Counted from the first letter of the stretch, positions 17,647 through 28,085 are shown. The stretch is 64,000 nt of DNA from Rhodanobacter sp. 7MK24 (GCF_014842995.1 NZ_JACYXL010000004.1:62001-126000), one strand, 5' to 3'. A program made the numbers and translations. Notes: generated by a model from the sequence alone, not told the origin.

Positions 17647-20034
17647 TCAGTTCCTGAGCGGCTTGCCGGTGGTCATGGTGTGCGCGATGCGGGCCTGGGT
17701 CTTCTCGGTCTTGGCCAGCTCCACGAAGTGCTTGCGCTCCAGTTCCAGCAGCCACTCCTCGTCCACCAGCGAACCGCGCTCCACGTTGCCGCCGCACAGG
17801 CAGTCGGCGATGCGGGTGGCGATGGCGATGTCGTGCTCGGAGGCGAAGTAGCCGGCCTGTAGGTTGGCCAGCGAGGCCTTGAAGGTGGCGGTGCCCACGT
17901 CGCCGGCGACCGGCACGGAACGCTGATACAGCGGCGGTCGGTAACCGGATTCGGCCAGGGACAACGCGATCCTCTTCGCCACGTAGAGCAGTTCGTAGGC
18001 GTTGAACACGATGACGTCGCTGTCGCGCAGCAGGCCCATGTTCTTCGCCTCGATGGCACTGGGCGAGACCTTGGCCATCGCCACGGTTTCGAACACCTTC
18101 TTCAGCGACTCGAACGGATCGGCCGGATTGGCCTTGGCCGCGCGTACGGCCAGCTCATGCAGGCCGCCGCCGGCAGGCAGCAGGCCCACGCCGGCCTCGA
18201 CCAGGCCGATGTAGCTTTCCAGCGCGGCCACAGTGCGCGCGGAGTGCATCTGGAACTCGCAGCCGCCGCCCAGTGCGAGCCCGCGCACGGCGGAGACCAC
18301 CGGCACCAGCGCATGCTTGATGCGCATGCTGGTGCGCTGAAAGTTGGCGACCATCTGCTCGAAGTCGTCGAACTTGCCCGCCTGCAGCAGGCCCAGTGCA
18401 CCCTTCAGGTCCGCGCCGGCTGAGAACGGCTCGCCGTTCTGCCAGATCACCACGGCCCTGAGCTTTTCCTCGGCGACGCCGATGGCGTGCTGGATGCCGT
18501 CGAGCACCTGGTCGTTGACCGTGTGCATCTTGGTCTTGAACGAGATGATGCCGACGCCGTCGTCGCCCAGCGTCCACAGGCGCACGCCGTCGTTCTCCCA
18601 CACCGTGCTGCCCTGGTCGAACTTCTCGCCGAGGATGGGATCGGGGAACAGCTGGCGCTGGTAGACCGGGTGCGCGGAACGCGGCTTGTACTTGCCGTCG
18701 GCGGCCGACCAGGAGCCGTCCTTGCCGTGCACGCCGTCGCGGTCGTCCAGCACCCATGCGGGAAGCGGCGCGCTGCTCATGGCCTTGCCGGCGGCAATGT
18801 CTTCCTGCACCCACTGCGCCACCTGCTGCCAGCCGGCGGCCTGCCAGGTCTCGAACGGGCCAAGCTTCCAGCCGTAGCCCCAGCGAATGGCGAAGTCCAC
18901 GTCGCGCGCGGTGTCGGCAATGTTAGCGAGATGGTAGGCGGTGTAGTGGAACAGGTCGCGGAAGGTGGCCCACAGGAACTGCGCCTGCTTGTCCTGCGAG
19001 GCGCGCAGCTTGGCGAATTTCTCGGCGGGGTTCTTGATCGCCAGGATGGCGGCGACTTCGTCCGAAGCCTTCTGCTCGGAGGCGCGGTAATCCTGTTTGG
19101 CGACGTCGAGCACCACGATGTCTTTGCCGGCCTTCCTGTAGAAGCCGGCGCCGTTCTTCTGGCCCAGCGCACCCTTTTCGATCAGCGCGGAGAGCCATGC
19201 GGGCGCCTTGAAGTAGGCATGCCACGGGTCGTCGGGCAGGGTGTCGGCCATGGTCTTGATGACATGCGCCATGGTGTCCAGGCCCACCACGTCGGCGGTT
19301 CGGTAGGTGGCGCTCTTCGGGCGGCCCACGGCGGGGCCGGTGAGCGCGTCCACCACGTCGAAGCCCAGGCCGAACTGTTCGGTATGGTGCATGGTGGCCA
19401 GCATCGAGAACACGCCGATGCGGTTGCCGATGAAGTTGGGCGTGTCGCGGGCGATCACCACGCCCTTGCCCACGGTAGTGACCAGGAAGGCCTCGAGGCC
19501 TTCGACCACCTTCGGGTCAGTGAGGCGGGTCGGGATCACTTCGACCAGGTGCATGTAGCGCGGCGGGTTGAAGAAATGCACGCCGCAGAAACGGTGGCGC
19601 ATTTCTTCCGGGAGTGCCTCGGCGAGGCCATTGATGGACAGGCCCGAGGTGTTCGACGCCAGCACCGCGGTGGGCGAGACGTGTGGGGCGATCTTTTTGT
19701 AGAGATCCAGCTTCCAGTCCATCCGTTCGGCGATGGCTTCCACGATCAGGTCGCAGCCTTCCAGGAGGGCGAGATGCTGGTCGTAGTTGGCAGGGATGAT
19801 GGCGGTGGCGAGGTTGGCGTCGGCCAGTGGGGCGGGGGAGAGCTTCTTCAGGTGTTCGATGGCCTTCAGCGCGATGCCGCTCTTGGGGCCTTCCTTCGTG
19901 GCAAGGTCGAAGAGCACGGTTTCGACGCCGGCGTTGGTCAGATGCGCGGCGATCTGCGCACCCATGACGCCGGCGCCGAGCACGGCCGCCTTGTGGATGC
20001 GCAGCGTCGGGGTGGTGGTGGATGAAGCGGTCAT
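17647..20034 (-). CDS. fadN: 3-hydroxyacyl-CoA dehydrogenase/enoyl-CoA hydratase (FadN type)
   Basis: A 795-residue fusion. The NAD-binding motif GAGVMGAQIAAHL lies near residue 20, and the dehydrogenase catalytic region VHFFNPPRYMHLVEVI near residue 155. The hydratase domain is C-terminal (GLALGGGCEFQMHS, then YIGLVEAGVGLLPAGGG). This dehydrogenase-first order is that of Bacillus FadN and differs from E. coli FadB/FadJ, where the hydratase is first. It hydrates enoyl-CoA and oxidises the 3-hydroxyacyl-CoA with NAD. GGAGA precedes the ATG. It sits between a TetR regulator and the thiolase, forming a fatty-acid degradation operon. Confidence 0.93.
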   Translation of the reverse strand: MTASSTTTPTLRIHKAAVLGAGVMGAQIAAHLTNAGVETVLFDLATKEGPKSGIALKAIEHLKKLSPAPLADANLATAIIPANYDQHLALLEGCDLIVEAIAERMDWKLDLYKKIAPHVSPTAVLASNTSGLSINGLAEALPEEMRHRFCGVHFFNPPRYMHLVEVIPTRLTDPKVVEGLEAFLVTTVGKGVVIARDTPNFIGNRIGVFSMLATMHHTEQFGLGFDVVDALTGPAVGRPKSATYRTADVVGLDTMAHVIKTMADTLPDDPWHAYFKAPAWLSALIEKGALGQKNGAGFYRKAGKDIVVLDVAKQDYRASEQKASDEVAAILAIKNPAEKFAKLRASQDKQAQFLWATFRDLFHYTAYHLANIADTARDVDFAIRWGYGWKLGPFETWQAAGWQQVAQWVQEDIAAGKAMSSAPLPAWVLDDRDGVHGKDGSWSAADGKYKPRSAHPVYQRQLFPDPILGEKFDQGSTVWENDGVRLWTLGDDGVGIISFKTKMHTVNDQVLDGIQHAIGVAEEKLRAVVIWQNGEPFSAGADLKGALGLLQAGKFDDFEQMVANFQRTSMRIKHALVPVVSAVRGLALGGGCEFQMHSARTVAALESYIGLVEAGVGLLPAGGGLHELAVRAAKANPADPFESLKKVFETVAMAKVSPSAIEAKNMGLLRDSDVIVFNAYELLYVAKRIALSLAESGYRPPLYQRSVPVAGDVGTATFKASLANLQAGYFASEHDIAIATRIADCLCGGNVERGSLVDEEWLLELERKHFVELAKTEKTQARIAHTMTTGKPLRN

Positions 20035-20110
20035 GGAAGTCTCCGGATGAAGGACAGCATGCGAAACGAAGTTGATCGAAGCGGCGGCGCAGCCGTGGCG
20101 GCGCGATAAG

Positions 20111-20725
20111 TCAGGTGGCGTTGAGTCCGGCGGCAGCGAAGCGGATCAGGTGCTGCACGGTCTGCTCGCGATGGGCGCGTTCGCTGACGTCGCTCTTGCG
20201 CTGGATGATGCCGAAGCCGGACATGGCATGAGTCAACGCGCCGGTCGCCAGGTCGATGCGCCAGTACAGTTCCTCCTTGCTCAGTCGCGGCAGCAGGCGG
20301 GCGAACTCGGCGGTGAACTGGCGCATCACATGCCCATAGTTCTCGGACAGGAATTTGCGCAGGCCGTCGTCGTGCTCCGCGAAGGCTCGCGCCAGCACGC
20401 GCATGAACAGCGAGCCTTCGTCCTCGTGCGACAGCTCCAGGGCGGGGCGGATGAAGGCATCGAGCACATCTTCCAACCGTGTGTCGGGTTTGCCTGCGAC
20501 CTTGGCCAGTGCGGCGAGGCGCTGGGCGTTCAGCGCGTCCAGCCGGCGCCGGAACACCTGCTCGACCAGTTTTTCCTTGGAGCCGAAATGGTAGTTGACC
20601 GCCGCGAGGTTGACCCCGGCGGCACTGGTCAACTGGCGCAGCGAGGCCCCATCGAAGCCACGTTGAGCGAACAGGGTCTCGGCGGCGCCGAGTATGCGTT
20701 CCTTGGTGGAGCCGGTGCGGTTCAC
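20111..20725 (-). CDS. TetR/AcrR family regulator, probable PsrA-like fatty-acid regulator
   Basis: About 204 residues from GTG 20725; an in-frame ATG at 20779 would add 18 residues but would place a perfect 16-bp palindrome inside codons 2-7. The N-terminal helix-turn-helix reads RILGAAETLFAQRGFDGASL then LTSAAGVNLAAVNYHFGSKE, typical of TetR and particularly of the CerR/PsrA subgroup (AVNYHFGSK). Given its place ahead of fadN and fadA and the PsrA-like operator, it most likely represses the operon and is relieved by a long-chain acyl-CoA. The ribosome binding site is weak for every candidate start. Confidence 0.9.
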   Translation of the reverse strand: MNRTGSTKERILGAAETLFAQRGFDGASLRQLTSAAGVNLAAVNYHFGSKEKLVEQVFRRRLDALNAQRLAALAKVAGKPDTRLEDVLDAFIRPALELSHEDEGSLFMRVLARAFAEHDDGLRKFLSENYGHVMRQFTAEFARLLPRLSKEELYWRIDLATGALTHAMSGFGIIQRKSDVSERAHREQTVQHLIRFAAAGLNAT

Positions 20726-20759
20726 GGGTCGGGTCAATCCACGTGGCCAAGGGAAGGAT

Positions 20760-20775
20760 TCAAACGATCGTTTGA
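20760..20775. promoter_or_regulatory. PsrA-like operator palindrome upstream of the TetR regulator
   Basis: TCAAACGATCGTTTGA is a perfect 16-bp palindrome. Its core fits the (G/C)AAAC-N4-GTTTG pattern known for the Pseudomonas fatty-acid regulator PsrA. It lies 35 bases before the preferred GTG start of the tetR gene, so it probably mediates autoregulation and control of the fad operon. A weaker partial copy (GAAAC-GAA-GTTGA) is seen at 20063-20075, before fadN. Confidence 0.75.
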
Positions 20776-20952
20776 GCATACGCGTGCGGATTGGTCGGCG
20801 TCAAACCATGAGGGGCGCCGGCCCTACTTCGGCTTGCGAATGGAATAGAATCTGTCAAACTTCGCGTTCTAAACCCGCATTCCAAGTCGGTTTTGGCCAT
20901 TCCTGGCGCGATGCCGGCTTCACATTTCGATCCCCTTTACCGGAGCACACCC

Positions 20953-21378
20953 ATGGCGCTGGAGCGCACCCTTTCCATCATCAAGCCTGACGCCGTCGCC
21001 AAGAACGTGATCGGCGAGATCTACGCCCGTTTCGAAAAGGCCGGTCTCAAGGTTGTCGCCGCCAAGCAGAAGCAGCTGTCGCGCGCCGAAGCCGAAGGTT
21101 TCTATGCAGTGCACAAGGAGCGTCCGTTCTTCAAGGCGCTGGTGGATTTCATGATCTCCGGCCCGGTGATGATCCAGGTGCTGCAGGGCGAGAACGCCGT
21201 CCTCAAGAACCGCGAGCTGATGGGCGCCACCAATCCGAAGGAAGCCGCGCCCGGCACGATCCGCGCCGACTTCGCCGACTCCATCGACGCGAACGCCGTG
21301 CACGGTTCCGACGCTGCCGAGACGGCTGCAGTCGAGATCGCCTACTTCTTCGCTTCTACCGAAGTGCACGCGAGGTAA
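20953..21378 (+). CDS. ndk: Nucleoside diphosphate kinase
   Basis: A protein of 141 residues, the usual length. It balances NTP pools by phosphate transfer through a histidine. The N-terminus [15 protein letters not shown] and the active-site segment [20 protein letters not shown], with the phosphorylated His, are diagnostic. GGAG lies just before ATG 20953. It leads the conserved ndk-rlmN-pilF-rodZ gene block. A possible -10 (TAGAAT at 20846-20851) lies upstream, but no convincing -35 was found. Confidence 0.97.
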   Translation: MALERTLSIIKPDAVAKNVIGEIYARFEKAGLKVVAAKQKQLSRAEAEGFYAVHKERPFFKALVDFMISGPVMIQVLQGENAVLKNRELMGATNPKEAAPGTIRADFADSIDANAVHGSDAAETAAVEIAYFFASTEVHAR

Positions 21379-21379
21379 T

Positions 21380-21493
21380 GCGTTCATCTTTAGAACGCAA
21401 AGATCAAGAAGCGGCCGTCCACGGCCGCACGAGTTAAACCAAAGCGTTCATCCGTGAACGCGAAAATCAAAAAGCGGCCATCCATGGCCGCAC
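21380..21493 (+). repeat. Two tandem double-hairpin units between ndk and rlmN
   Basis: Unit 1 (21380-21430) and unit 2 (21444-21493) are near-identical, about 50 bases each. Each holds a first stem (GCGTTC...GAACGC) and a second stem (GCGGCCGT CC ACGGCCGC in unit 1, GCGGCCAT CC ATGGCCGC in unit 2). The G-C pair at one step of the second stem is A-T in unit 2, a compensatory change that argues for selection on RNA structure. They may stabilise the ndk message end, attenuate rlmN or bind a protein. Confidence 0.8.
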
Positions 21494-21507
21494 TCTGAAA
21501 CAAGGAC

Positions 21508-22648
<1,141 letters not shown>

Positions 22649-22659
<11 letters not shown>

Positions 22660-23446
22660 ATCGCTGGTTGGACTCAGCCTCATGCTGGCGCTGGCCGGCT
22701 GCGTGACAGTGCACAACGACGGCAACGGCCCCGGGCCGACCGACCATATCCCCAAGGCCAGCAAAGCCGATCAGCGCGAGGATGCAGCCCGTATCCATAC
22801 CGACCTGGCCCAGCACTACCTGGCCGCGGGCAATCTGGAAGGGGCGCTGGACAAACTGAAGCTGGCGTTGCAGTTCGACCCGAACTACATCCCTGCTCAC
22901 ACCGTGATCGCGTTCGTCTACGAGAAGATCAACAAGCTCCCCGAGGCGGAGACCAATTACCGCCAAGCGGTTGCGCTCGCCCCGGACAAGGGCGATGTGA
23001 ACAACAATCTGGGCCAGTTCTTGTGCAGCACCGGCAAGGAGCAGGAGTCCCTCGGCTATTTCAGGAAGGCCGTGGCCGACCCGTTCTACGCCACGCCGGA
23101 TATGGCACTTACCAACGCCGGTATCTGCCAGTTGAAGATGGGTGATCAGGCCGGCGCAGAAGCGAGTTTTCGTGACGCAATCGCGCGAAATCCGGGCAAT
23201 GGCGATGCACTTTTCCACCTTGCCGAAGTACTCTATACGCAAGGGGATGCATTTCGTGCCAGGGCTTTCATCCAGCGCTTCGATGCGTTGGGCAAGCCGA
23301 CTGCGGCCTCCCTCAAGCTTGGTTACGATATCGAATCGCGCTTGGGCAATACGGATGCAGCCCAGTCTTATCTCGGGCGTTTGCAGGGCCAGTTCCCGGA
23401 CTCGGAACAGGCCCGCGCCCTGAAAGCCACCGCCAGTCGTCCATGA
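22649..23446 (+). CDS. pilF: Type IV pilus biogenesis/stability lipoprotein (PilW/PilF)
   Basis: About 265 residues from ATG 22649, which has GGGGAGG upstream and lies inside the rlmN end. A lipoprotein signal ends in LALAGC. The rest consists of tetratricopeptide repeats (for example [18 protein letters not shown]), as in PilF/PilW, the outer-membrane pilotin needed for PilQ secretin assembly. Its position between rlmN and a RodZ-like gene is conserved in gammaproteobacteria. The stop overlaps the next start (ATGA). Confidence 0.93.
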
Positions 23447-24462
23447 ACAACATGCAGCCTTCCCAGTCCGGCCAAGATCCGGCCGCGCCCGATCTGTTCG
23501 CCCAGCAGGATGGAAACACGGAAGCCAGCTTTGCAATGGTTGTGCAAGCCGACCCCGATGTCGCCTTCGGCAATCGCCTGCGCGCGGCGCGCGAAGCTCG
23601 CGGGCTTGAGCTGGGGGCTTGCGCGCATGCCTTGAGGTTGCCGCTGCGCATCCTCCGCAAGCTGGAGCATGGCGAGCACGACGGCATCGATTCGCGGGTC
23701 TACCTGGCCAGCTATATCGGCAAGTACAGCCAGTACCTGGGCATCGACGATACGGCGATCCAGGCCGAACTGGCGCGTGCCCACCATGTCGAGCCGGCAC
23801 TTGTCGCCACTGGCGGCATTTCGCACTCGCGTTTCCTGTTCGACCGTTATGCCACCGCTGCCACCTATGTGGTGCTGACCCTGGTCATCGCGGTACCCAC
23901 GGTTTGGTTTGGTGTGCGCAGCACGCTGGATCGCGACCTCAGCCACCTGACTCCGCTGGACGCCTCGCCGGTGGCCCAGCAGGACACGCAACAGGCTGCG
24001 GCGCCAGCCAAGTCGACTGCGCCGACCCTGGTGGCAAAAGCCCCAGATGCGCAACCTTCGGACGACCAGCCGCTGATGGCTTCGATGGCGCCGTTCCCGA
24101 GCATGGACAATGGCAGCTTGGCATCGCCGAAGGCCAGCGTACCAGCGCCAGCGGAGAGTGCAGGCGCCGCGGCGGCTACCGTCGGTACGGGTGGCCACAG
24201 CATCACGCTGAGCCTGACTGCTGCCAGTTGGGTCGAGGTGGTCGGGCAGGATGGCTCGCGGCTGGAATACGGTCTGCTGCCCGCCGGAACCAGCAAGACA
24301 TGGCGCAGCGACCAACCGCTGGATGTGCGCATCGGCAATGCCGATGGTGCGCAGATGAGCATCGATGGCCAACCCGTGGCACTCGATGCGTTGCGCCATG
24401 CCAACGTGGCGCATTTCCGCATGCAGATTGCTGCCGGCAAGGCTACTGCAGCCGTTCTCTGA
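23443..24462 (+). CDS. rodZ: RodZ-like helix-turn-helix membrane protein
   Basis: A protein of 339 residues. An N-terminal HTH_25 domain (FGNRLRAAREARGLELGAC through SYIGKYSQYLGID, about residues 45-110) is followed by a single membrane helix (TYVVLTLVIAVPTVWFGV, about 140-158), a Pro/Ala-rich linker and a C-terminal DUF4115 beta domain (ITLSLTAASWVEVVGQDGSR). This is the RodZ layout, which links MreB to the inner membrane and controls rod shape. It starts at an ATGA overlap with pilF. In E. coli ispG and hisS follow, but here the next gene is yfgM. Confidence 0.92.
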   Translation: MNNMQPSQSGQDPAAPDLFAQQDGNTEASFAMVVQADPDVAFGNRLRAAREARGLELGACAHALRLPLRILRKLEHGEHDGIDSRVYLASYIGKYSQYLGIDDTAIQAELARAHHVEPALVATGGISHSRFLFDRYATAATYVVLTLVIAVPTVWFGVRSTLDRDLSHLTPLDASPVAQQDTQQAAAPAKSTAPTLVAKAPDAQPSDDQPLMASMAPFPSMDNGSLASPKASVPAPAESAGAAAATVGTGGHSITLSLTAASWVEVVGQDGSRLEYGLLPAGTSKTWRSDQPLDVRIGNADGAQMSIDGQPVALDALRHANVAHFRMQIAAGKATAAVL

Positions 24463-24540
24463 CGCGCGCTGCCGCGCCTGCGAACCATTCATTTCGGTTA
24501 TGCTTGCCCATTCTTCGTCCGACTTCGGGCGAAGGGTGAA

Positions 24541-24559
24541 GGCGAGCCGTTTTCTCGCC
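24541..24559 (+). other. Hairpin in the leader of yfgM
   Basis: GGCGAG at 24541-24546 pairs with CTCGCC at 24554-24559 around the loop CCGTTTT. It lies in the 143-base gap between rodZ and yfgM. A TATGCT -10-like sequence is at 24499-24504, so a promoter for yfgM-bamB-der may start here and the hairpin would be in its leader. No T-run follows, so it is unlikely to be a terminator. Confidence 0.4.
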
Positions 24560-24605
24560 TCCGGCCGGCGTGCGCATAGCGCGCGGCACCCACGAACGGT
24601 GAAGC

Positions 24606-25256
24606 ATGGCATTCGACGCATACGACGATTACGAACAAAGCGAACGTGTCCAGAAATGGCTGCGCGAAAACGGCCTCTCCATCGCCGTTGGCATCGCGAT
24701 CGGCCTGGTCGGCATTTTCGGTCTGCAGCAGTGGCGCAAGCACCAGGCCAATAGCGAGGCCGCTGCGGCCACGCTGTACCAGCAGGCCGATGTGGCGATC
24801 GCCAGCGGCAAGCCGGATGCTGCAACGGCCTTCGTCGACGAGTTGATGAAGGACTACGCCAAGTCGCCCTATGCACTGTTTGCAGTCAGCGACCGTGCGA
24901 AGCAGCAAGTGCAGGACAAGCAGTTCGACAAAGCCATCGTTTCGCTGCAGTGGGCTGCGGCGCATGCCGCCAGTCCGGCGCTGAAGTCGTTGGTGCAGTT
25001 GCGCATGGCTCGCGTGCAATTGGCCAAGGGCGACGGTCAGGCCGCTTTGGCCACGCTGGAAGCCATGCCGGCCGGCGATTACACCGGCCTGAATCAGGAA
25101 CTCCGCGGCGACGCACTGGTCAAGTTGGGACGCGCCGACGACGCACGCAGGGCATACCAGGCGGCGATGGCGGCATTGGGTGAGGACGCGCCGCAACACG
25201 CCGTCCTGCAGATGAAAATCGACGATCTGGCCGTGGCCGGGAAGCAGGGTGCATGA
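24606..25256 (+). CDS. yfgM: YfgM family tetratricopeptide membrane protein
   Basis: A 216-residue protein. The N-terminal cytoplasmic stretch MAFDAYDDYEQSERVQKWLR is followed by a membrane helix (LSIAVGIAIGLVGIFGLQQW) and a periplasmic TPR-like domain, the layout of YfgM/TPR_21 proteins. In E. coli YfgM is an ancillary SecYEG-PpiD translocon subunit. GGTGAAG lies before the ATG. Its stop overlaps the bamB start (ATGA), so it is co-translated with bamB. Confidence 0.93.
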   Translation: MAFDAYDDYEQSERVQKWLRENGLSIAVGIAIGLVGIFGLQQWRKHQANSEAAAATLYQQADVAIASGKPDAATAFVDELMKDYAKSPYALFAVSDRAKQQVQDKQFDKAIVSLQWAAAHAASPALKSLVQLRMARVQLAKGDGQAALATLEAMPAGDYTGLNQELRGDALVKLGRADDARRAYQAAMAALGEDAPQHAVLQMKIDDLAVAGKQGA

Positions 25257-26476
25257 AAGACGTGGTGAAGAAGAGCGCATGGCTGCTTGCTTTGGGTTCG
25301 CTGGCGCTGCTGGCTGGCTGTAATTCGTTCAAGAAGAAGAACATCGAGCCGCCGACCCCGCTGGACAAGCACTTCACGCCCACCGTACAGGTCAGCAAGG
25401 TCTGGACGGCGCGCATTGGCGATGGCGCCGGCATCAGCGGTGTGCGCCTGCGTCCGACCGTGGTTGACGGCGTGCTGTATGCGGTGAGCACCGACGGCAA
25501 GATTGCCGCGTTCGACGCCGCCAGCGGCAAGCAGCTGTGGGAAAAGACCACCAAGGTCAAGAAGGGCTGGTTCGGCTTCGGCGGCAAGAAAGGGAAGGCG
25601 ATTCCCGACGGCTCCTATGCCGGCAGCCCTGCCGTGGCCGGCAACCTGCTCGCGGTGGGAACACTGGACGGGTATGTCTACGGCATGAACCCGAAGGACG
25701 GCAGCCCGTTGTGGTCGTCCGAGCTGGATTCCGAAGTGACCGCCGCACCGGCGATCAGCGGGGATCTGGTGATCGCGCGCACCCAGGACGGCCGCGTGTA
25801 CGGCCTCGACGCCGCCACCGGCAAGCGCCGCTGGGTTTACGACCAGGGTACCGTGCCCTCGCTCAGCCTCCGCGGCTACGGTACGCCGCTGGCAGCGAAC
25901 GGCGTGGTATTCATCGGCAGCGACGACGGCAAGCTGGTCGCGCTGCGCCAGGACAACGGCGAGAAGCTGTGGGAACAGCGGCTGGCCAATGGCGACGGTC
26001 GTACCGATATCGAGCGTCTCGACGACGCGGACGGCACGATCCTGCTCGATGGCAGCACGCTGTATGGTTCCGCCTATCATGGCGACCTCACCGCGATCGA
26101 CGGCCCCAGCGGCCGCCCGCTGTGGTCGCACCCGTTCTCCACCTACACCTCGCTGAGCCTGGGAGGCAGTGCCCTCTATGGCGTGGACGACCAGGGCGAA
26201 GTGTGGGCATTCGACCGCAGCAGCGGCTCCGACATGTGGAAGGACGCCAAGCTCAAGTACCGCTGGCTCACTGGCCCCGCGGTGCAGGGCAACTATGTGG
26301 TGGTCGCTGACGCCTACGGTTTTGTGCATTGGTTGCAGACCAGCGACGGCGCACTGGCCGCGCGCATCCGCCTGTCCAAGAAGCCGATCCAGGCCCAGCC
26401 GCTGGTAGTGGGCGACACTGTGTACGTCGAGGATGTGAAGGGCCATATCGGCGCTTACCGCCTCGCTGCGCACTGA
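25253..26476 (+). CDS. bamB: Outer membrane protein assembly factor BamB
   Basis: A lipoprotein of 407 residues with signal LALGSLALLAGC and mature Cys near residue 23. The remainder is a PQQ-type eight-bladed beta-propeller with repeated blade motifs such as AFDAASGKQLWEK, GLDAATGKRRWVYD and AFDRSSGSDMWKD. It is the BamA-binding scaffold that helps fold beta-barrel proteins in the outer membrane. It sits between yfgM and der as in other gammaproteobacteria. Confidence 0.96.
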   Translation: MKDVVKKSAWLLALGSLALLAGCNSFKKKNIEPPTPLDKHFTPTVQVSKVWTARIGDGAGISGVRLRPTVVDGVLYAVSTDGKIAAFDAASGKQLWEKTTKVKKGWFGFGGKKGKAIPDGSYAGSPAVAGNLLAVGTLDGYVYGMNPKDGSPLWSSELDSEVTAAPAISGDLVIARTQDGRVYGLDAATGKRRWVYDQGTVPSLSLRGYGTPLAANGVVFIGSDDGKLVALRQDNGEKLWEQRLANGDGRTDIERLDDADGTILLDGSTLYGSAYHGDLTAIDGPSGRPLWSHPFSTYTSLSLGGSALYGVDDQGEVWAFDRSSGSDMWKDAKLKYRWLTGPAVQGNYVVVADAYGFVHWLQTSDGALAARIRLSKKPIQAQPLVVGDTVYVEDVKGHIGAYRLAAH

Positions 26477-26498
26477 TCGCCGGGAACCATGCGCTGTC

Positions 26499-27902
26499 AT
26501 GCTGCCCGTCGTCGCCCTGGTCGGTCGCCCCAATGTCGGTAAATCGACCCTTTTCAACGCGCTGACGCGCAGCCGCGACGCCCTGGTGGCCGACCTGCCG
26601 GGCGTCACGCGCGATCGCCATTACGGTATCTGCCATCTCGTAGAAGAGCGACCATTCGTGGTGGTCGATACCGGCGGTCTTTCCGGCGTGGAAGAAGGTC
26701 TCGATGCGCTCACTGCGCAGCAGGTGCGCCTCGCCATCGACGAAGCGCAGGCGCTGGTGTTCGTGCTGGACGCGCGCGACGGCCTGCTGCCGCAGGATCG
26801 CACCATCCTCGACGAGCTGCGCCGTAGCGGCAAGCCCATCATCGCCGCGGTCAACAAGACCGACGGCCTCGACGAGCAGGCCGCGCTGGCCGAGTTCGCC
26901 GCCTTCGGCATCGCCGCCACGCTGCCGTTGTCCGCCGCGCACAACCGCGGCACCGATCGCCTGCTCGCCACGCTGCAGCCGCTGTTGCCGGAGGACACGG
27001 ACGGGGAACTTGCGCCGGACGAGAGCGACAGCATCCGCGTCGCCATCGTCGGCCGACCGAACGCGGGCAAGTCCACCCTGATCAATCGCCTGCTCGGCGA
27101 AGACCGGCTCATCGTCTCCGACGTCGCCGGCACCACGCGCGACCCGATCCGCGTGCCGCTGGAGCGCGACGGCCGCAAGTACACCCTGATCGACACCGCC
27201 GGCGTCCGTCGCCGCGCGCGCGTCGAGGAAGCGGTGGAGAAGTTCAGCGTCATCAAGACCCTGCAGTCGATGGCCGCCGCGCAGGTCGTGGTGATGTTGA
27301 TCGACGCGCGCGAAAACCTCGCCGACCAGGACCTCACCCTGATCGGCCACGCGCTGGACGAGGGCAGGGCACTGGTGATCGCGGTGAACAAGTGGGATGG
27401 CCTCGATGCCTACCAGCGCGAACGCTGTCAGGAAGCGCTGGCGCGCCGCCTGCAGTTCGTGGAGTGGGCGAAGCACGTCTACATCTCCGCCTTGCACGGC
27501 TCCGGTCTGCGCGAGCTGATGCGGGCCGTCGTGCGCGCGCATGCTTCCGCGACCAAGGAATTGAATTCGTCCGACCTCACCCGTTCGCTGGAAAAGGCCT
27601 ACCAGAACTACCAGCCGCCGTTGGTGCGCGGGCACGCACCCAAGCTGCGCTTCGCCCATCCCGGCGGCAGTAATCCGCCGACTATCGTGATCCATGGCAG
27701 CCGCACCAAGCACATCGCGCCGGCCTACCAGCGCTACCTCGAAAACTTCTTCCGCAAGCGCTACAAGCTCGAAGGCACCTCGATCCGCATCGTGTTCCGC
27801 GAAGGCGAGAATCCCTATGCCGGCAAGAAGAACGTGCTCACTGAAGGCCAGATGCGCAAGCGCCAGCGCATGATCCGCGAGATGAAGAAGCGCAAGAAAT
27901 AG
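26499..27902 (+). CDS. der: Ribosome biogenesis GTPase Der (EngA)
   Basis: A 467-residue protein with two tandem GTPase domains and a C-terminal KH-like domain. G1 motifs are GRPNVGKSTL near residue 9 and GRPNAGKSTL near residue 184; G3 motifs are DTGG and DTAG; G4 motifs are NKTD and NKWD. It assists late assembly of the 50S subunit. The Lys/Arg-rich tail (KKRKK) is typical of the family. No clear ribosome binding site precedes ATG 26499, which suggests coupling to bamB 22 bases upstream. Confidence 0.97.
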   Translation: MLPVVALVGRPNVGKSTLFNALTRSRDALVADLPGVTRDRHYGICHLVEERPFVVVDTGGLSGVEEGLDALTAQQVRLAIDEAQALVFVLDARDGLLPQDRTILDELRRSGKPIIAAVNKTDGLDEQAALAEFAAFGIAATLPLSAAHNRGTDRLLATLQPLLPEDTDGELAPDESDSIRVAIVGRPNAGKSTLINRLLGEDRLIVSDVAGTTRDPIRVPLERDGRKYTLIDTAGVRRRARVEEAVEKFSVIKTLQSMAAAQVVVMLIDARENLADQDLTLIGHALDEGRALVIAVNKWDGLDAYQRERCQEALARRLQFVEWAKHVYISALHGSGLRELMRAVVRAHASATKELNSSDLTRSLEKAYQNYQPPLVRGHAPKLRFAHPGGSNPPTIVIHGSRTKHIAPAYQRYLENFFRKRYKLEGTSIRIVFREGENPYAGKKNVLTEGQMRKRQRMIREMKKRKK

Positions 27903-27991
27903 GCCGCTTCGATCGAACCGGCATCCATGGCACCCGTGCCGGTTGCAGGTCGCCACTTCGCGGAAAGCACAAACCCGCTTGGCCCGTTCGC

Positions 27992-28030
27992 CTCCTCTCC
28001 CTGCCGGGGTGAGGATTGAGGTGAGGGGGG
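27992..28030. repeat. GC-rich imperfect inverted repeat (CTCTCC/GGTGAGG type), element A
   Basis: CTCCTCTCCCTGCCGGGGTG followed by AGGATTGAGGTGAGGGGG forms an imperfect hairpin of pyrimidine-rich and purine-rich arms. Such elements are scattered between genes in Xanthomonadales. It lies just after der and may mark the transcript end. A related element is at 28086-28130. Confidence 0.6.
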
Positions 28031-28085
28031 GCTCGCAAAAGCACACCATCGAAGCACGCTTCGTAGCTCCTTCATCGCCAGCCCG

